A stretch of DNA of 64,000 nt from the NCBI GenBank assembly GCA_964567745.1, contig CAZMNY010000001.1:248001-312000 (forward strand), given 5' to 3'. Under the pieces are notes generated by a model that did not search any database, had not been told where the DNA came from, and saw only the letters and a program-made list of their open reading frames with translations. The translations under genes and the position numbers were made by a program. Source of the DNA: CAZMNY01 sp964567745 (lineage in GTDB: Bacteria; Planctomycetota; Planctomycetia; Pirellulales; Pirellulaceae). Of the stretch, positions 53,100-62,546 are shown in pieces. How positions within the stretch are numbered: position 1 is the stretch's first letter; the number at the start of each line of letters is the position of its first letter.

Positions 53100-53768
53100 C
53101 TAGAGCACGCCGTATTTCTTGAACGCTTCCGCTGCTTTCATCCCATTGCGAATCGCATCGCGCACTTCATTTTCGTCGTGCACTTTCGCCCAAGCCAAAC
53201 TCAGCACCTCTTGTTCGACCGATTGAGGAATCACGGCGACGCCGTCGGCGTCCGCGATCACCAGGTCGCCTGGAGCGAACGCGACTCCATCGATTTCGAC
53301 GGTGACATCCACATCAACCACACGCTGGCGGTGTTGGCTGTCGTAAACGCAAACGCCACGCGCGTAGACGGGAAAGCTGAGCTCGGAAATCTGTGAGACG
53401 TCTCGGATCGCGCCGTCCACGATGGCACCGATGCAACCCTGATTCTTGGCGGCTGTGGTGAGTAACTCGCCCCAAATTCCGGACCGCATCGAACCGGCGG
53501 CCGCCGCGATCAACACGTCGTCAGGCTGACAGCTGTCGACCGCCTGCAACTCCAACGCATAGGGGTCGTCGTCTTCGTGAGCCATATCGACCCATAGCGT
53601 AGTTTTGCACCGCCCCAACAGAACCGAGTTTGACGTCCTTGCCGGAAAGGCGACTCGAGGCGATTGCTTTCTGAGTCCGATCGAGTCCAGCGCGTCGCAG
53701 ACCACCGCGGTGTAAAGCTGCTCGCGCAATTCCGCCGGCGTGGGCGTTTCATTGCGATTCATGTTCAT
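53100..53768 (-). CDS. RraA-family protein (HMG aldolase-like)
   Basis: 222 residues. RraA-fold features: TAVVCDALDSIGLRKQSPRV, GIWGELLTTAAKNQGCIGAI, VDGAIRDVSQISELSFPVYA, APGDLVIADADGVAVIP. The GxxGxRD-type metal and substrate motif is present as DGAIRDV with the preceding GELLTTAA. Family members are RNase E inhibitors or, more commonly, 4-hydroxy-4-methyl-2-oxoglutarate/oxaloacetate aldolases. The metal-binding Asp supports the aldolase or decarboxylase side. It is divergent from the M81 gene, 206 bp away. Confidence 0.85.
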   Translation of the reverse strand: MNMNRNETPTPAELREQLYTAVVCDALDSIGLRKQSPRVAFPARTSNSVLLGRCKTTLWVDMAHEDDDPYALELQAVDSCQPDDVLIAAAAGSMRSGIWGELLTTAAKNQGCIGAIVDGAIRDVSQISELSFPVYARGVCVYDSQHRQRVVDVDVTVEIDGVAFAPGDLVIADADGVAVIPQSVEQEVLSLAWAKVHDENEVRDAIRNGMKAAEAFKKYGVL

Positions 53769-53974
53769 AGAAACCGTGTTCGCTGAAAGAGGTCCGTCGG
53801 CTGTACAAAGCAGCGCAAAACGTGAATGATTGAGAGCGCGGGTGCCAATAGAGAAAACCAGTCTAGGCAGCTCGCACCGCCATCACAACTCACGCGAGAG
53901 CGAATCGCATGAACGACGTCGGCCGAGGCGGCGGCGCGAACCCCAAAATGAATTGACTGGAAAGGAAGGGTAAA

Positions 53975-55510
53975 GTGCGAATTGGAGTCATCGGCCTGCT
54001 GCACGAATCGAACACGTTTGCGCAGCCGCCGACAACCGTCGATCAGTTCCGTGCCGGCACACTGCTTGAAGGCGAAGCGATCATCGAGCAATTCGCCGAT
54101 GCGCATCACGAGCTGGGAGGGTTTGTTGCCGAACTTCAGAACGCCAGCGGAGAGGGCGTTCAAACGGCACCGATCTTTGCAGCTCGTGCACTGCCTTCCG
54201 GTGGCGTTACGGCAGAGGCCTACGAAGAACTTGTCGGGCGGATGCTTGCCAGAGTTGAAGAGAGCGAGCCGCTTGACGGGCTGCTGGTCGCGCCTCACGG
54301 GGCAACGGTCAGCGAAGAGTATCGAGACGCGGATGGCGAGTGGCTGCGTCGGCTGCGCAAACAGGTCGGTAATGTGCCGATTGTCGGAACGCTCGACGCC
54401 CACGCCAACCTCTCGCCGGCTATGGTCGAAAACTGCAACGCCCTGATCGCCTATCGGACCAATCCTCATCTCGATCAGCGTCAGCGAGGCAGGCAGGCCG
54501 CCGCGCTTTTGATGCAAGTCGTCCGAGGCGAAATCGAACCCAAGATGGCAGCGGTCCTTCCGCCGATGGCGATCAATATCGAAAAACAATGCACGGATGA
54601 AGATCACCTGAGGCCGCTCTACGCGCTCGCCGATCAGCAGCTGAAAAACAGTTTGTTATCGAACAGCGTTTTGCTCGGCTTCCCCTATTCGGACGTTTCC
54701 GAAATGGGATCGTCAGTTATCGCGGTTGCCAAATCGAATGACGAGGCTGCGGCCAGCGCCCTCGAATTGGCCGAAAGAATGTGGCGCGACCGCCGGGAGT
54801 TTGTTGGCGAATTCGTTAGCCCCGCCGAAGCGGTCGCTCGTTGTCTCGCGGCAACCGACGATGCGCCGACATGCTTGCTCGACATGGGCGACAATGTCGG
54901 CGGCGGTTCAGCGGCTGACGGTACGATGCTGTTCGAAGAAATGCACTCCCGCAAGATTCCTAACTGCTTTGTCTGTTTGGTCGACCCGGGCGCTGTCGCG
55001 ATTTGCCTTGAACAGATCAACCAACATGGAGATGACGCGAGGATTCGGATTGCTGTCGGCGGCAACACGGATCAGCTTCACGGCTCGCCGCTCGATGTCG
55101 ACGCGACCGTCGTCTCCAAGCACGACGGCCGGTTCTCTGAGACGAAACCGCGGCACGGCGGGATGACTCATTTCGACCAGGGCGAAACGGTCGTGTTGAG
55201 AACCGATTACGGCGCCACGATCATGCTGACTTCGAGGCGGATGACGCCTTTCAGCTTGCAACAACTGACAAGTTGTGGAATCGACCCGTCCGAATTCCGA
55301 ATGATCATCGCCAAAGGAGTGAACGCTCCGCTCGCCGCCTATCGCGAAGTTTGCAACAACTTCATCCGGGTCAACACGCAAGGATCCACCTGCGCTGACA
55401 TGCTGCAACTCTCGTATCAGCATCGGCGCGAGCCGCTTTTTCCATTCGATGACGAACTGATATGGGAACCGACAGAGCAGCATCTGATCCGCGGATTCAT
55501 GACGTCATGA
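53975..55510 (+). CDS. M81-family metallopeptidase (MlrC-like)
   Basis: 511 residues from a GTG at 53975 with AAGGAAG upstream. The N-terminal M81 domain: RIGVIGLLHESNTFAQPPTT, LLVAPHGATVSEEYRDADGE, VGTLDAHANLSPAMVENCNA, LIAYRTNPHLDQRQRGRQAA. The C-terminal domain contains LLDMGDNVGGGSAADGTMLF. The HExN, DxH and H residues match the zinc ligands of MlrC. It likely hydrolyses a small or cyclic peptide or amide. It is followed after 21 bp by a PLP dehydratase and then a methyltransferase, suggesting an operon. Confidence 0.88.
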   Translation: MRIGVIGLLHESNTFAQPPTTVDQFRAGTLLEGEAIIEQFADAHHELGGFVAELQNASGEGVQTAPIFAARALPSGGVTAEAYEELVGRMLARVEESEPLDGLLVAPHGATVSEEYRDADGEWLRRLRKQVGNVPIVGTLDAHANLSPAMVENCNALIAYRTNPHLDQRQRGRQAAALLMQVVRGEIEPKMAAVLPPMAINIEKQCTDEDHLRPLYALADQQLKNSLLSNSVLLGFPYSDVSEMGSSVIAVAKSNDEAAASALELAERMWRDRREFVGEFVSPAEAVARCLAATDDAPTCLLDMGDNVGGGSAADGTMLFEEMHSRKIPNCFVCLVDPGAVAICLEQINQHGDDARIRIAVGGNTDQLHGSPLDVDATVVSKHDGRFSETKPRHGGMTHFDQGETVVLRTDYGATIMLTSRRMTPFSLQQLTSCGIDPSEFRMIIAKGVNAPLAAYREVCNNFIRVNTQGSTCADMLQLSYQHRREPLFPFDDELIWEPTEQHLIRGFMTS

Positions 55511-55531
55511 TTTTGTCTAGGAGAGCCGTTG

Positions 55532-56497
55532 ATGGAACTGCCAAGTCTGGCGTCGATTGAATCCGCGTCAAAACGAGTCTACGCCCACTTCAACCCCACG
55601 CCTCAATACTGCTGGCCTCAACTGTGCGAGCGGAGTGGAGCGGAGGTCTGGGTGAAGCACGAAAATTACACGCCCGTCGGCGCATTTAAAGTTCGCGGCG
55701 GAGTGATCTACATGGAACGACTCAAGTCGCTTGCGCCAAGCCTCGAAGGCATCATCACAGCGACAAGAGGGAACCACGGTCAATCGGTGGCCTACGCGGC
55801 CAAGTCGGTTGGGCTGAAAACGGTTGTCTGTGTCCCGCACGGCAATTCGATAGAGAAGAATCGAGGCATGCGGTTGCTCGGGGCCGAACTGATCGAACAC
55901 GGTCACGACTTTCAGGAGGCTCGCGAACACGGAGAGCGATTGGCGAGCGAACGCGGACTACATTGGATGCCGTCATTCCATGAGGATTTGATCCAGGGAG
56001 TCTCGAGCTACGCGCTCGAACTATTCCGCTCGACGCCAAACATCGATTCCGTCTACGTGCCGATCGGCCTCGGCTCCGGCATCTGCGCCACCGTGGCCGT
56101 ACGCGAGGCGCTCGGCTTGTCAACGAAGATTGTCGGAGTCGTTGCGAAGGCGGCGGACGCATACAAGCGGTCGTTCGAAAAAGGCGAGACAGTGGAGACC
56201 GATTCGGCCAACACGATCGCGGACGGCATGGCCTGTCGCGTACCAGAATCGGGCGCGGTCGAGATCATCAATCGCCACGTCGATCGGATCGTATCGCTTG
56301 ACGAACACGAAATTACCGACGCCATGCGAGCCTACTTCGTCGACACTCACAACGTGGCGGAACCTGCCGGCGCCGCGCCGCTCGCCGCGCTGTTGCAGGA
56401 AAGGGACCGCATGCAAGGCAAACGCGTGGGCTTGATCCTGACGGGCGCCAATGTCGACAGTTCTGTATTTGGCCCGGCGTTGCTAGGAATGGAATGA
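55532..56497 (+). CDS. serine/threonine dehydratase-type PLP enzyme
   Basis: 321 residues from the ATG at 55532, with AGGAG seven bases upstream. Fold-type II motif: the PLP lysine is in TPVGAFKVRGGVIY, the Asn-binding loop in ATRGNHGQSVAYAAKS, the phosphate loop in VPIGLGSGICATVAV, and the C-terminus is GLILTGANVDS. The usual SFK(I/V)RG is AFKVRGG here. There is no regulatory ACT domain, so it is a catabolic-type enzyme. It deaminates a hydroxy-amino acid to a 2-oxo acid; Ser, Thr or threo-hydroxyaspartate are possible. Confidence 0.88.
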   Translation: MELPSLASIESASKRVYAHFNPTPQYCWPQLCERSGAEVWVKHENYTPVGAFKVRGGVIYMERLKSLAPSLEGIITATRGNHGQSVAYAAKSVGLKTVVCVPHGNSIEKNRGMRLLGAELIEHGHDFQEAREHGERLASERGLHWMPSFHEDLIQGVSSYALELFRSTPNIDSVYVPIGLGSGICATVAVREALGLSTKIVGVVAKAADAYKRSFEKGETVETDSANTIADGMACRVPESGAVEIINRHVDRIVSLDEHEITDAMRAYFVDTHNVAEPAGAAPLAALLQERDRMQGKRVGLILTGANVDSSVFGPALLGME

Positions 56498-56587
56498 CGC
56501 GAATATCGAATATCGAACAAGGAATGCTGAAGGCTGAAGAACTCGTGTGACGAACAATGCCTCGAGTTGCTGAGCGGGGAGGACAAC

Positions 56588-57304
56588 GTGAATAACGATG
56601 CGGAACAGTTTTTTAGCGAGTTGGGCGGCGGCTATGACGACGCCATCGAGCGGTGTGTGCCTCGCTACCAAGAAATGCTCGGCGCACTCATCACGTACGC
56701 TCCAGCCGGCACCGAACCGCGACGCATCCTTGAACTCGGATGTGGTACCGGGAACCTGTCAGCGCTGATTGTACGCAAATGGCCGCGAGCCGATTTGACT
56801 GTGGTCGATGTGTCAGCGGAGCTTCTCTCTCGTTGCCAACAGCGTTTGGAGTCGCTAGCGAGCCAGGCCGAGTTTCGCTGCCATGATTTTCGCTGCCTTG
56901 ATCTGCCTCAAGAGCACTTCGATCTCACTCTCTCGAGCATTGCCATTCATCATTTGACAAGCGAGGAAAAGCAGCGGCTATTCGGCGAGGTGTTTCGATC
57001 GACGCGGCCGGGCGGCAGCTTTTCCTTTGCGGATCAATTCGCAGGCTCGACGGACGAGATCTACAGGCTTCATATGCAGCAGTGGCGTGAGTTGGCGGAC
57101 AAGGCGGGCGCGACTGGCAACGAATGGTCGCAGTGGATGTCGCATCAAGAGCAGCACGATTTCCACGAGCCGATTGGCCGTCAACTCGACTGGCTGACGG
57201 CAAGCGGGTTTGAAAGCGTGGACTGCGTTTGGCGCCATTTGCTGTGGGCTATCGTGGTGGCCTACAAGCCGTCTACTACCAGACGATGTTCAGACCCAGC
57301 GTGA
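56588..57304 (+). CDS. class I SAM-dependent methyltransferase
   Basis: 238 residues from the GTG at 56588, preceded by GGGAGG. Motif I is RRILELGCGTGNLSALIVRK, the acidic end of beta-2 is in DLTVVDVSAELLSRC, and post-I features are LTLSSIAIHHLTSEEKQ and RPGGSFSFADQF. The substrate is unknown. Its last 29 bp overlap the end of the convergent barrel gene. It is preceded by a short AT-rich repeat-like stretch (GAATATCGAATATCGAAC at ~56510). Confidence 0.85.
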   Translation: MNNDAEQFFSELGGGYDDAIERCVPRYQEMLGALITYAPAGTEPRRILELGCGTGNLSALIVRKWPRADLTVVDVSAELLSRCQQRLESLASQAEFRCHDFRCLDLPQEHFDLTLSSIAIHHLTSEEKQRLFGEVFRSTRPGGSFSFADQFAGSTDEIYRLHMQQWRELADKAGATGNEWSQWMSHQEQHDFHEPIGRQLDWLTASGFESVDCVWRHLLWAIVVAYKPSTTRRCSDPA

Positions 57305-58766
57305 GTCCTTGAGCCCAATAGTCGCTGTCGCGGAACGCGAACGCCGGCCGTAGCGGGCCAGTGATCGGATTGACCGGCGGCGGGAGCAATTCTGGATTGA
57401 CGTCCAAGTCAATTTGATCGCCCGGCCGAACAACGCGGCTCCAGTAAATAAACGTGTAGCCCGCAGAAATGCTGATATGTTGCGTGAGCTGTTTGGACAG
57501 CCTCGCTTCCAGCTCCGGGACCATGCCAAACACATTTCGTTGGTGCAAGCCAATGTTGCTGGTTTGCGCCAATAATCCGCCGACGCCGACACCGTTGTTG
57601 ATCGTCTGGCCGTCGATGCGGACCGACTGCTGAATGTCGCCGAGTGACATCCGGCCGGTAACGGCGAGCGTCCAATCTCGGTGGGCGGTCAGCCAATGCA
57701 CGCCGAGCTCGACTCCATTGAACTCGTTCATCGTGTCGAAGCGGTCGAAGATGTCGATGTCCGTCTCAGCATTGTCGTTGTTGAGGTCGACCGCGGTCAA
57801 GTCCTCGCGGATGAGCAAACCTTCACTCAGGCGAAAATAGCGATAGCCCAAACTGAAGTCGAAGTTGGTTGCGAAGCGAGAGTCGCCTGTATCTTGAATG
57901 TTGAGCACGCCTTGGTTGCTTCCGAGGCTGCATTTCCATCTCGCTGCGGCACCGACAAATGACGAGGTGAGGTCGACGGAAACTCGGCCTCGAAGGATCT
58001 CGCCCGTGCGAGTGCCCGAAACCAGTTCGGCGTCCTGCCTCGCTGGCGGAGCCGGGGCACCAACCCCGTCAAGCGGATTGATGTTAAAGAACGGCCGGCC
58101 AAGGAAGGGGAGCCCGTTGGAATCGGAACCGACACTGAACCCCAACCATTCTTGCTCGAGCCCGAAGTATTCGAGTTCCCAGCCGCCGCAGCCCCAACAA
58201 CCAACATCGCTGCCAACCCGAATGCGCGCACCGCCTCGCGTGTCTGCCATATAGTCTTGGTTGCCGAACAGAACTGTCGTGTTCGGCAGGATCAAGCCGG
58301 CCGCGTCTGGACCGGTCGAGACCAACGGCGGAACATACATGCCTTTCGCCCACCAATTCAGGTAATCGGCCTCGACGTAAAGATTACGAACCGGCAAGAG
58401 CTGATAATCGGCCCAGTATTCATCGTGGAATACTTCGTCCGGTTCGAGAAGCATCGCCGAGTCAGGTCCGAGCCCGTTGACAATATCGAAGTTGGCCAAA
58501 GCGCCAGTGGAGGAGGGCGACGACGCAAGTCGAAGCGCTGATTGATCGACGTCGGTCGTCTGCTGATTGACAAAGCCAAACTGGGGCGGAGGAGGAGGGG
58601 CGTCCAGGTCAAAGTCCCCGCTCAATCCCAATTCGCTATCCGGCGCGCTGGGCGGAGGCGAATCGTCACTGTTCTCCGAGACCGACAGCGCTTGGCCGTA
58701 CGCTGAGCTGGCAGCGATAAGAACGGCCCCGATGAAAGCAAAACGAACTACCTTGCGAAAGATCAT
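57276..58766 (-). CDS. BBP7-like outer-membrane beta-barrel protein
   Basis: 496 residues with a signal peptide (VVRFAFIGAVLIAASSAYGQ). An acidic Pro-rich linker (residues ~25-70) precedes the barrel. Strands include YVEADYLNWWAKGMYVPPLV, TRGGARIRVGSDVGCWGCGG, WELEYFGLEQEWLGFSVG, FDFSLGYRYFRLSEGLLIRE and ISISAGYTFIYWSRVVRPG. The last residues FALGLNIVW-like (LTLGLNIVW) end in Trp, a BAM-type C-terminal signature. It is the most BBP7-like of the three barrels in the window. Confidence 0.8.
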   Translation of the reverse strand: MIFRKVVRFAFIGAVLIAASSAYGQALSVSENSDDSPPPSAPDSELGLSGDFDLDAPPPPPQFGFVNQQTTDVDQSALRLASSPSSTGALANFDIVNGLGPDSAMLLEPDEVFHDEYWADYQLLPVRNLYVEADYLNWWAKGMYVPPLVSTGPDAAGLILPNTTVLFGNQDYMADTRGGARIRVGSDVGCWGCGGWELEYFGLEQEWLGFSVGSDSNGLPFLGRPFFNINPLDGVGAPAPPARQDAELVSGTRTGEILRGRVSVDLTSSFVGAAARWKCSLGSNQGVLNIQDTGDSRFATNFDFSLGYRYFRLSEGLLIREDLTAVDLNNDNAETDIDIFDRFDTMNEFNGVELGVHWLTAHRDWTLAVTGRMSLGDIQQSVRIDGQTINNGVGVGGLLAQTSNIGLHQRNVFGMVPELEARLSKQLTQHISISAGYTFIYWSRVVRPGDQIDLDVNPELLPPPVNPITGPLRPAFAFRDSDYWAQGLTLGLNIVW

Positions 58767-59148
58767 AGTGCATCGATGGTTGAACTAAGAAGAGAAATGC
58801 GGCGACGCTTGTAGTGGAATTTTGCAGTTCAAGTCAATGCCAGTTTCTCGCCCCTTTTGGGTGTCAACTCGCCCTTTTCACGTTCCTGACGGGAAACCTC
58901 AGTGCTGCCCGAACACAATGCCAGATTGGCCTGTCCCATCGTATGGCGTAACCGTATGACTCAATCGTGTGGCGCAATCATGTCGCCGAAAGGCAGTCAT
59001 GCGACTAATGCAATCTAGCCGCCTGAGCTCTAGGCGAGCTCAGCGACGGTGTCTTGCAGCGATCCGCTGTTGGGGCCTTGTTCGAGATGACGGCGGGCCG
59101 TCAAATGGCGTTTTGCGGTTTTGATTTACAAGATGGTAGGAGAGAGTT
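58767..59148. other. divergent intergenic region with 13-bp degenerate repeats
   Basis: About 380 bp between the barrel gene (leftward) and proS (rightward). It contains the repeat array at 58940-58991 and no gene. No T-box leader was recognised for proS. Confidence 0.5.
58940..58991. repeat. four degenerate 13-bp tandem units
   Basis: Units read CGTATGGCGTAAC, CGTATGACTCAAT, CGTGTGGCGCAAT and CATGTCGCCGAAA. Positions 1-2 and the central ATG/GTG are the most conserved. Possibly a protein-binding array or simple slippage product upstream of proS. Confidence 0.5.
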
Positions 59149-60663
59149 GTGGCGAAAAAGCCCAAGAATGCGATCAGTCCGACTCGCGTTGAGGATTATC
59201 CGGAGTGGTTTCAGCAGGTTATCCGGGCGGCGGATTTGGCCGAGGTGTCGCCGGTGCGCGGCTGCATGGTGATCAAGCCGTGGGGTTGGTCGATCTGGGA
59301 AAACATGCAAGCGGTGCTCGACCGCATGTTTAAGGAAACGGGCCACGAGAACGCCTATTTTCCGCTGTTTATCCCGGTGAGTTTTTTGGAGAAAGAAGCA
59401 GAGCACGTCGACGGCTTCGCCAAGGAATGCGCGGTCGTTACCCACCACCGCTTGGAGCCGGGCGGCGATGGCAAACTTGTCCCGGCCGGCCCGCTCGAAG
59501 AACCGCTGATCGTGCGGCCGACGAGTGAAACGATCATCGGTGCTATGTTTTCCAAATGGGTGCAGTCGTATCGCGACTTGCCGATTCTCATTAACCAGTG
59601 GGCGAACGTCGTCCGATGGGAAATGCGGACACGGATGTTTCTCCGCACGACAGAGTTCCTCTGGCAAGAGGGGCACACCGTGCATGCGACTTCCGAGGAA
59701 GCCCTCGAGGAGACTCGGCAAATGCTCGACACCTACGCTGAGTTTGCCGAGCAGTACATGGCGATGCCGGTGATCCGCGGAGAGAAAACCGATGGCGAGC
59801 GTTTCCCCGGCGCCGTCTCGACCCTCTCCATCGAAGCCATGATGCAAGACCGAAAAGCTTTGCAAGCCGGTACGTCTCATTTCCTCGGGCAAAATTTCGC
59901 ACGGGCTCAGGAGATCACATTCCAAGATCAGAATGGCAAGGAAGTCTTGGCCTGGACGACGTCTTGGGGCGTCTCGACGCGCCTGGTCGGGGCGCTGATC
60001 ATGAGCCACAGCGATGACGACGGACTTGTCATTCCGCCGAAGCTCGCTCCGAAGCACATTGTGCTCTTGCCAATTTATCGATCCGACGATGAACGCGCCG
60101 ATGTGTTGGCCTACGTTGAGTCGCTGAAGAAAGAGCTTGAGGCAGTCGATTTTGCGGACGGCAAAGTCCGCGTCTTCGTGGACGACCGAGATCTTCGCGG
60201 CGGCGAAAAGAACTGGCAACACATCAAGCGAGGCGTGCCGCTTCGAGCGGAAGTGGGCCCGCGCGATATGGCCAACAACAGCGTCTTCTTGGCGCGACGC
60301 GACACCGGTGAGAAGACCGGCACGCCGCGAGACGAGCTCGTCGCCAACATCGCCTCGCTGCTCGGCGAAATCCAAGACGGCCTGTTCAATCGAGCCAAGA
60401 GCTATCGCGAAGAACACACGCGGACCATTGAAACGGTCGATGAGTTTCGTGAGTTCTTTACTCCCAAGAACGCCAAGTCGCCCGAAATCCACGGCGGCTT
60501 CGCGTCTTGCTATTACGTCGAGTCGCCCGAAGTGCATGCGTTGCTCAAGAGACTTAAGGTGACCATCCGCTGTATCCCGATGGAGAACCTCGAGGATTCC
60601 GGAACGTGTATCTTTACCGGAAGCGATGGCGCGCGAAGAGCGATCTTCGCCAAAGCGTATTGA
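59149..60663 (+). CDS. proS: prolyl-tRNA synthetase, archaeal/eukaryotic type
   Basis: 504 residues from a GTG start. Class-II motifs: motif 1 region RGCMVIKPWGWSIWENMQAV, motif 2 NVVRWEMRTRMFLRTTEFLW, motif 3 region in the TTSWGVSTRLVGALIMSHSD. The anticodon-binding domain has HIVLLPIYRSDDERADV and the C-terminal zinc-binding-like extension ends AIFAKAY, the terminal tyrosine typical of the type-3 ProRS. There is no editing insertion between motifs 2 and 3. It charges tRNA-Pro. Confidence 0.95.
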   Translation: MAKKPKNAISPTRVEDYPEWFQQVIRAADLAEVSPVRGCMVIKPWGWSIWENMQAVLDRMFKETGHENAYFPLFIPVSFLEKEAEHVDGFAKECAVVTHHRLEPGGDGKLVPAGPLEEPLIVRPTSETIIGAMFSKWVQSYRDLPILINQWANVVRWEMRTRMFLRTTEFLWQEGHTVHATSEEALEETRQMLDTYAEFAEQYMAMPVIRGEKTDGERFPGAVSTLSIEAMMQDRKALQAGTSHFLGQNFARAQEITFQDQNGKEVLAWTTSWGVSTRLVGALIMSHSDDDGLVIPPKLAPKHIVLLPIYRSDDERADVLAYVESLKKELEAVDFADGKVRVFVDDRDLRGGEKNWQHIKRGVPLRAEVGPRDMANNSVFLARRDTGEKTGTPRDELVANIASLLGEIQDGLFNRAKSYREEHTRTIETVDEFREFFTPKNAKSPEIHGGFASCYYVESPEVHALLKRLKVTIRCIPMENLEDSGTCIFTGSDGARRAIFAKAY

Positions 60664-60713
60664 CCCTGCTCATCACTGCGAGTCGACAGTCGGCACATTA
60701 GGAGCGGAACGTC

Positions 60714-61253
60714 GTGGGTGAGATCGTCGATCCTCTACAAGCGGTTCTGATCGTGGGAGCGCTCGGTCACGACGACGCGCTCGTATGGGCTCGTGATACG
60801 GTCGAATCGCGGTGGGGGGAGATTTGCCTTGTCTCGCCTCGATTCGATTTTGACTTCACAACCTACTACGAAGCGGAGATGGGCAAGGACCTGAAGAAAC
60901 AGTTCTTCGCGCTGGACGCCCCTTACGACCCGGGCGACACAGCTCGGCTCAAGATTCAAACCAACGAATGGGAATCTGAGTACGCTCAGCTTTCCGAGAC
61001 AGACGTCCCTCGGCCGCTAAACCTCGACCCCGGCTACGTGACCGAGGCGAAACTCATCCTCTCGACGACCAAGGATCGCGATCACCGGATCTACTTGAGC
61101 GACGGCATCTACGCCGAGTGCACGTTGTATTTCAACCGCGGCCAATGGAGGGATCGGCCGTGGACCTATCCGGATTATCAGCAGGAGTCGTACCAGGCGT
61201 TTTTCTCGCAATGCCGTCAACTTCTGCGCGGGCGGATCAACGCAAGTCGATAG
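60714..61253 (+). CDS. DUF4416-family protein
   Basis: 179 residues from a GTG start with AGGAG upstream. DUF4416 signatures: AVLIVGALGHDDALVWARDT, FDFDFTTYYEAEMGKDLKKQ, NLDPGYVTEAKLILSTTKDR, RIYLSDGIYAECTLYFNRGQ, WTYPDYQQESYQAFF. The GYxxxxKLxLxTTKxxxHR pattern is complete. The family is widespread in bacteria without known function. It lies between proS and the polysaccharide genes on the same strand. Confidence 0.9.
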   Translation: MGEIVDPLQAVLIVGALGHDDALVWARDTVESRWGEICLVSPRFDFDFTTYYEAEMGKDLKKQFFALDAPYDPGDTARLKIQTNEWESEYAQLSETDVPRPLNLDPGYVTEAKLILSTTKDRDHRIYLSDGIYAECTLYFNRGQWRDRPWTYPDYQQESYQAFFSQCRQLLRGRINASR

Positions 61254-61412
61254 AGGCTTGAATTCGAGCTGGCGTTGCCGAATCGTTCGCGCAACAGCGT
61301 TTGTCGAGTATCGTGGATGCAAAAGAACGTCCCTTCTCGGCGGGAATTGGATCTCGCTGTTTCCCGCGCCGCCCGCTTTCCGGGCATCCTCGAAATTGAC
61401 GAACCGAGCCCG

Positions 61413-62546
61413 ATGCAACCACTCGCCGGCGGTGCGCTAATGCTGTTCGCCGTGCTGCCAGCCCTTCTGGTCGCGTGGGCGTTTGCTTTTGTCGTCCGCA
61501 GAAACGCGCGGCGCTGGGGCCTGGTCGACGAGCCTGATGCTCGAAAGGCTCACGGCGCACCGGTTCCTCTGGGTGGCGGAGTTGCGATTTGGCTAGGCGT
61601 CGTGGCCACGTTCGGCATGGCCCATCTCGGTTTGCTGATGGCCTCGTCAAGCGAACTTGTCGCCGCTTGGATTCCATCTTTTGCCCAAGGCCATCTCTGC
61701 GGTCTGCGAGAAAAGTCGCTCGATTTATGGGTGCTGTTGGCTTGCGGCACGGTACTGATGTTGTTGGGGCTTTGGGACGACCGCAAGGGCGTTCACTGGG
61801 CGTGGCGTTTGGGAGTCGAAGTGGCTGTTGCTGCGTTCTGCGTCTACTGGCAGGGCACACGGCTGACCATCTTTATCGAGCTGCCGATCATTACCTGGGC
61901 GCTTTCGGTCTTATGGATCGTAGCGCTTATCAATTCATTCAATATGCTCGACAACATGGACGGCGCTTCGGGAGGTGTCGCGTGCATCATCTCCCTGACG
62001 CTATCGCTGTTCCTGCTGTTCCCGCCGTTGAGTTCGAAAATGGAGCCCCAGTTGTTCGTTGCCGGTTTTCTCATGGTGCTGGCAGGCGCTCTTCTCGGAT
62101 TCTTGATCCACAACCGACCGCCCGCTCGCTTGTTCATGGGCGACGCCGGTGCCTATTTCATCGGATTTTACATCGCAGTCGCAACATTGTTGGCGACGTA
62201 TACGAGTTATCGGTCGCCGACGCCTCACGCCGTCTTGGCGCCGATTTGCGCGTCGGCCGTGCCGCTCTATGATATGGTCACAGTGCTGTGGATTCGGATC
62301 CGAGCCGGGGAGAGTCCGGTCAAGGCGGACCGAAATCACTTCTCGCATCGATTGGTCGACTTGGGACTCACTAAGACTCAAGCCGTGCTCACGCTCTATT
62401 TGACAACGGCGACGTGCGGTCTGGCCGCCCTGTTATTGCATCGAGTCGATTTGACTGGAGCTGTGATTGTGGTTGGCGTCGTGGTTTGCTCATTGTCAGT
62501 GATCAATATTTTGGAGACGACTGCGCGTCGCAAGATCAAGCCATGA
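61413..62546 (+). CDS. MraY/WecA-like glycosyl-1-phosphate transferase
   Basis: About 377 residues from the ATG at 61413 (ATG at 61440 also possible). Ten or so membrane helices. Signature motifs: GLVDEPDARKAHGAPVPLGG (first cytoplasmic loop), INSFNMLDNMDGASGGVACI with the catalytic Asp pair, RLFMGDAGAYFIGFYIAV and the His loop ADRNHFSHRLVDLGLTKTQA. It transfers a sugar-1-phosphate from a UDP-sugar to undecaprenyl phosphate, starting surface polysaccharide synthesis. Its stop overlaps the ligase start in an ATGA. Confidence 0.9.
   Translation: MQPLAGGALMLFAVLPALLVAWAFAFVVRRNARRWGLVDEPDARKAHGAPVPLGGGVAIWLGVVATFGMAHLGLLMASSSELVAAWIPSFAQGHLCGLREKSLDLWVLLACGTVLMLLGLWDDRKGVHWAWRLGVEVAVAAFCVYWQGTRLTIFIELPIITWALSVLWIVALINSFNMLDNMDGASGGVACIISLTLSLFLLFPPLSSKMEPQLFVAGFLMVLAGALLGFLIHNRPPARLFMGDAGAYFIGFYIAVATLLATYTSYRSPTPHAVLAPICASAVPLYDMVTVLWIRIRAGESPVKADRNHFSHRLVDLGLTKTQAVLTLYLTTATCGLAALLLHRVDLTGAVIVVGVVVCSLSVINILETTARRKIKP

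Noticed and set aside
59101..60537. 478-codon minus-strand frame opposite proS
   Set aside because: Shadow of proS; the sense strand encodes complete class-II synthetase motifs.
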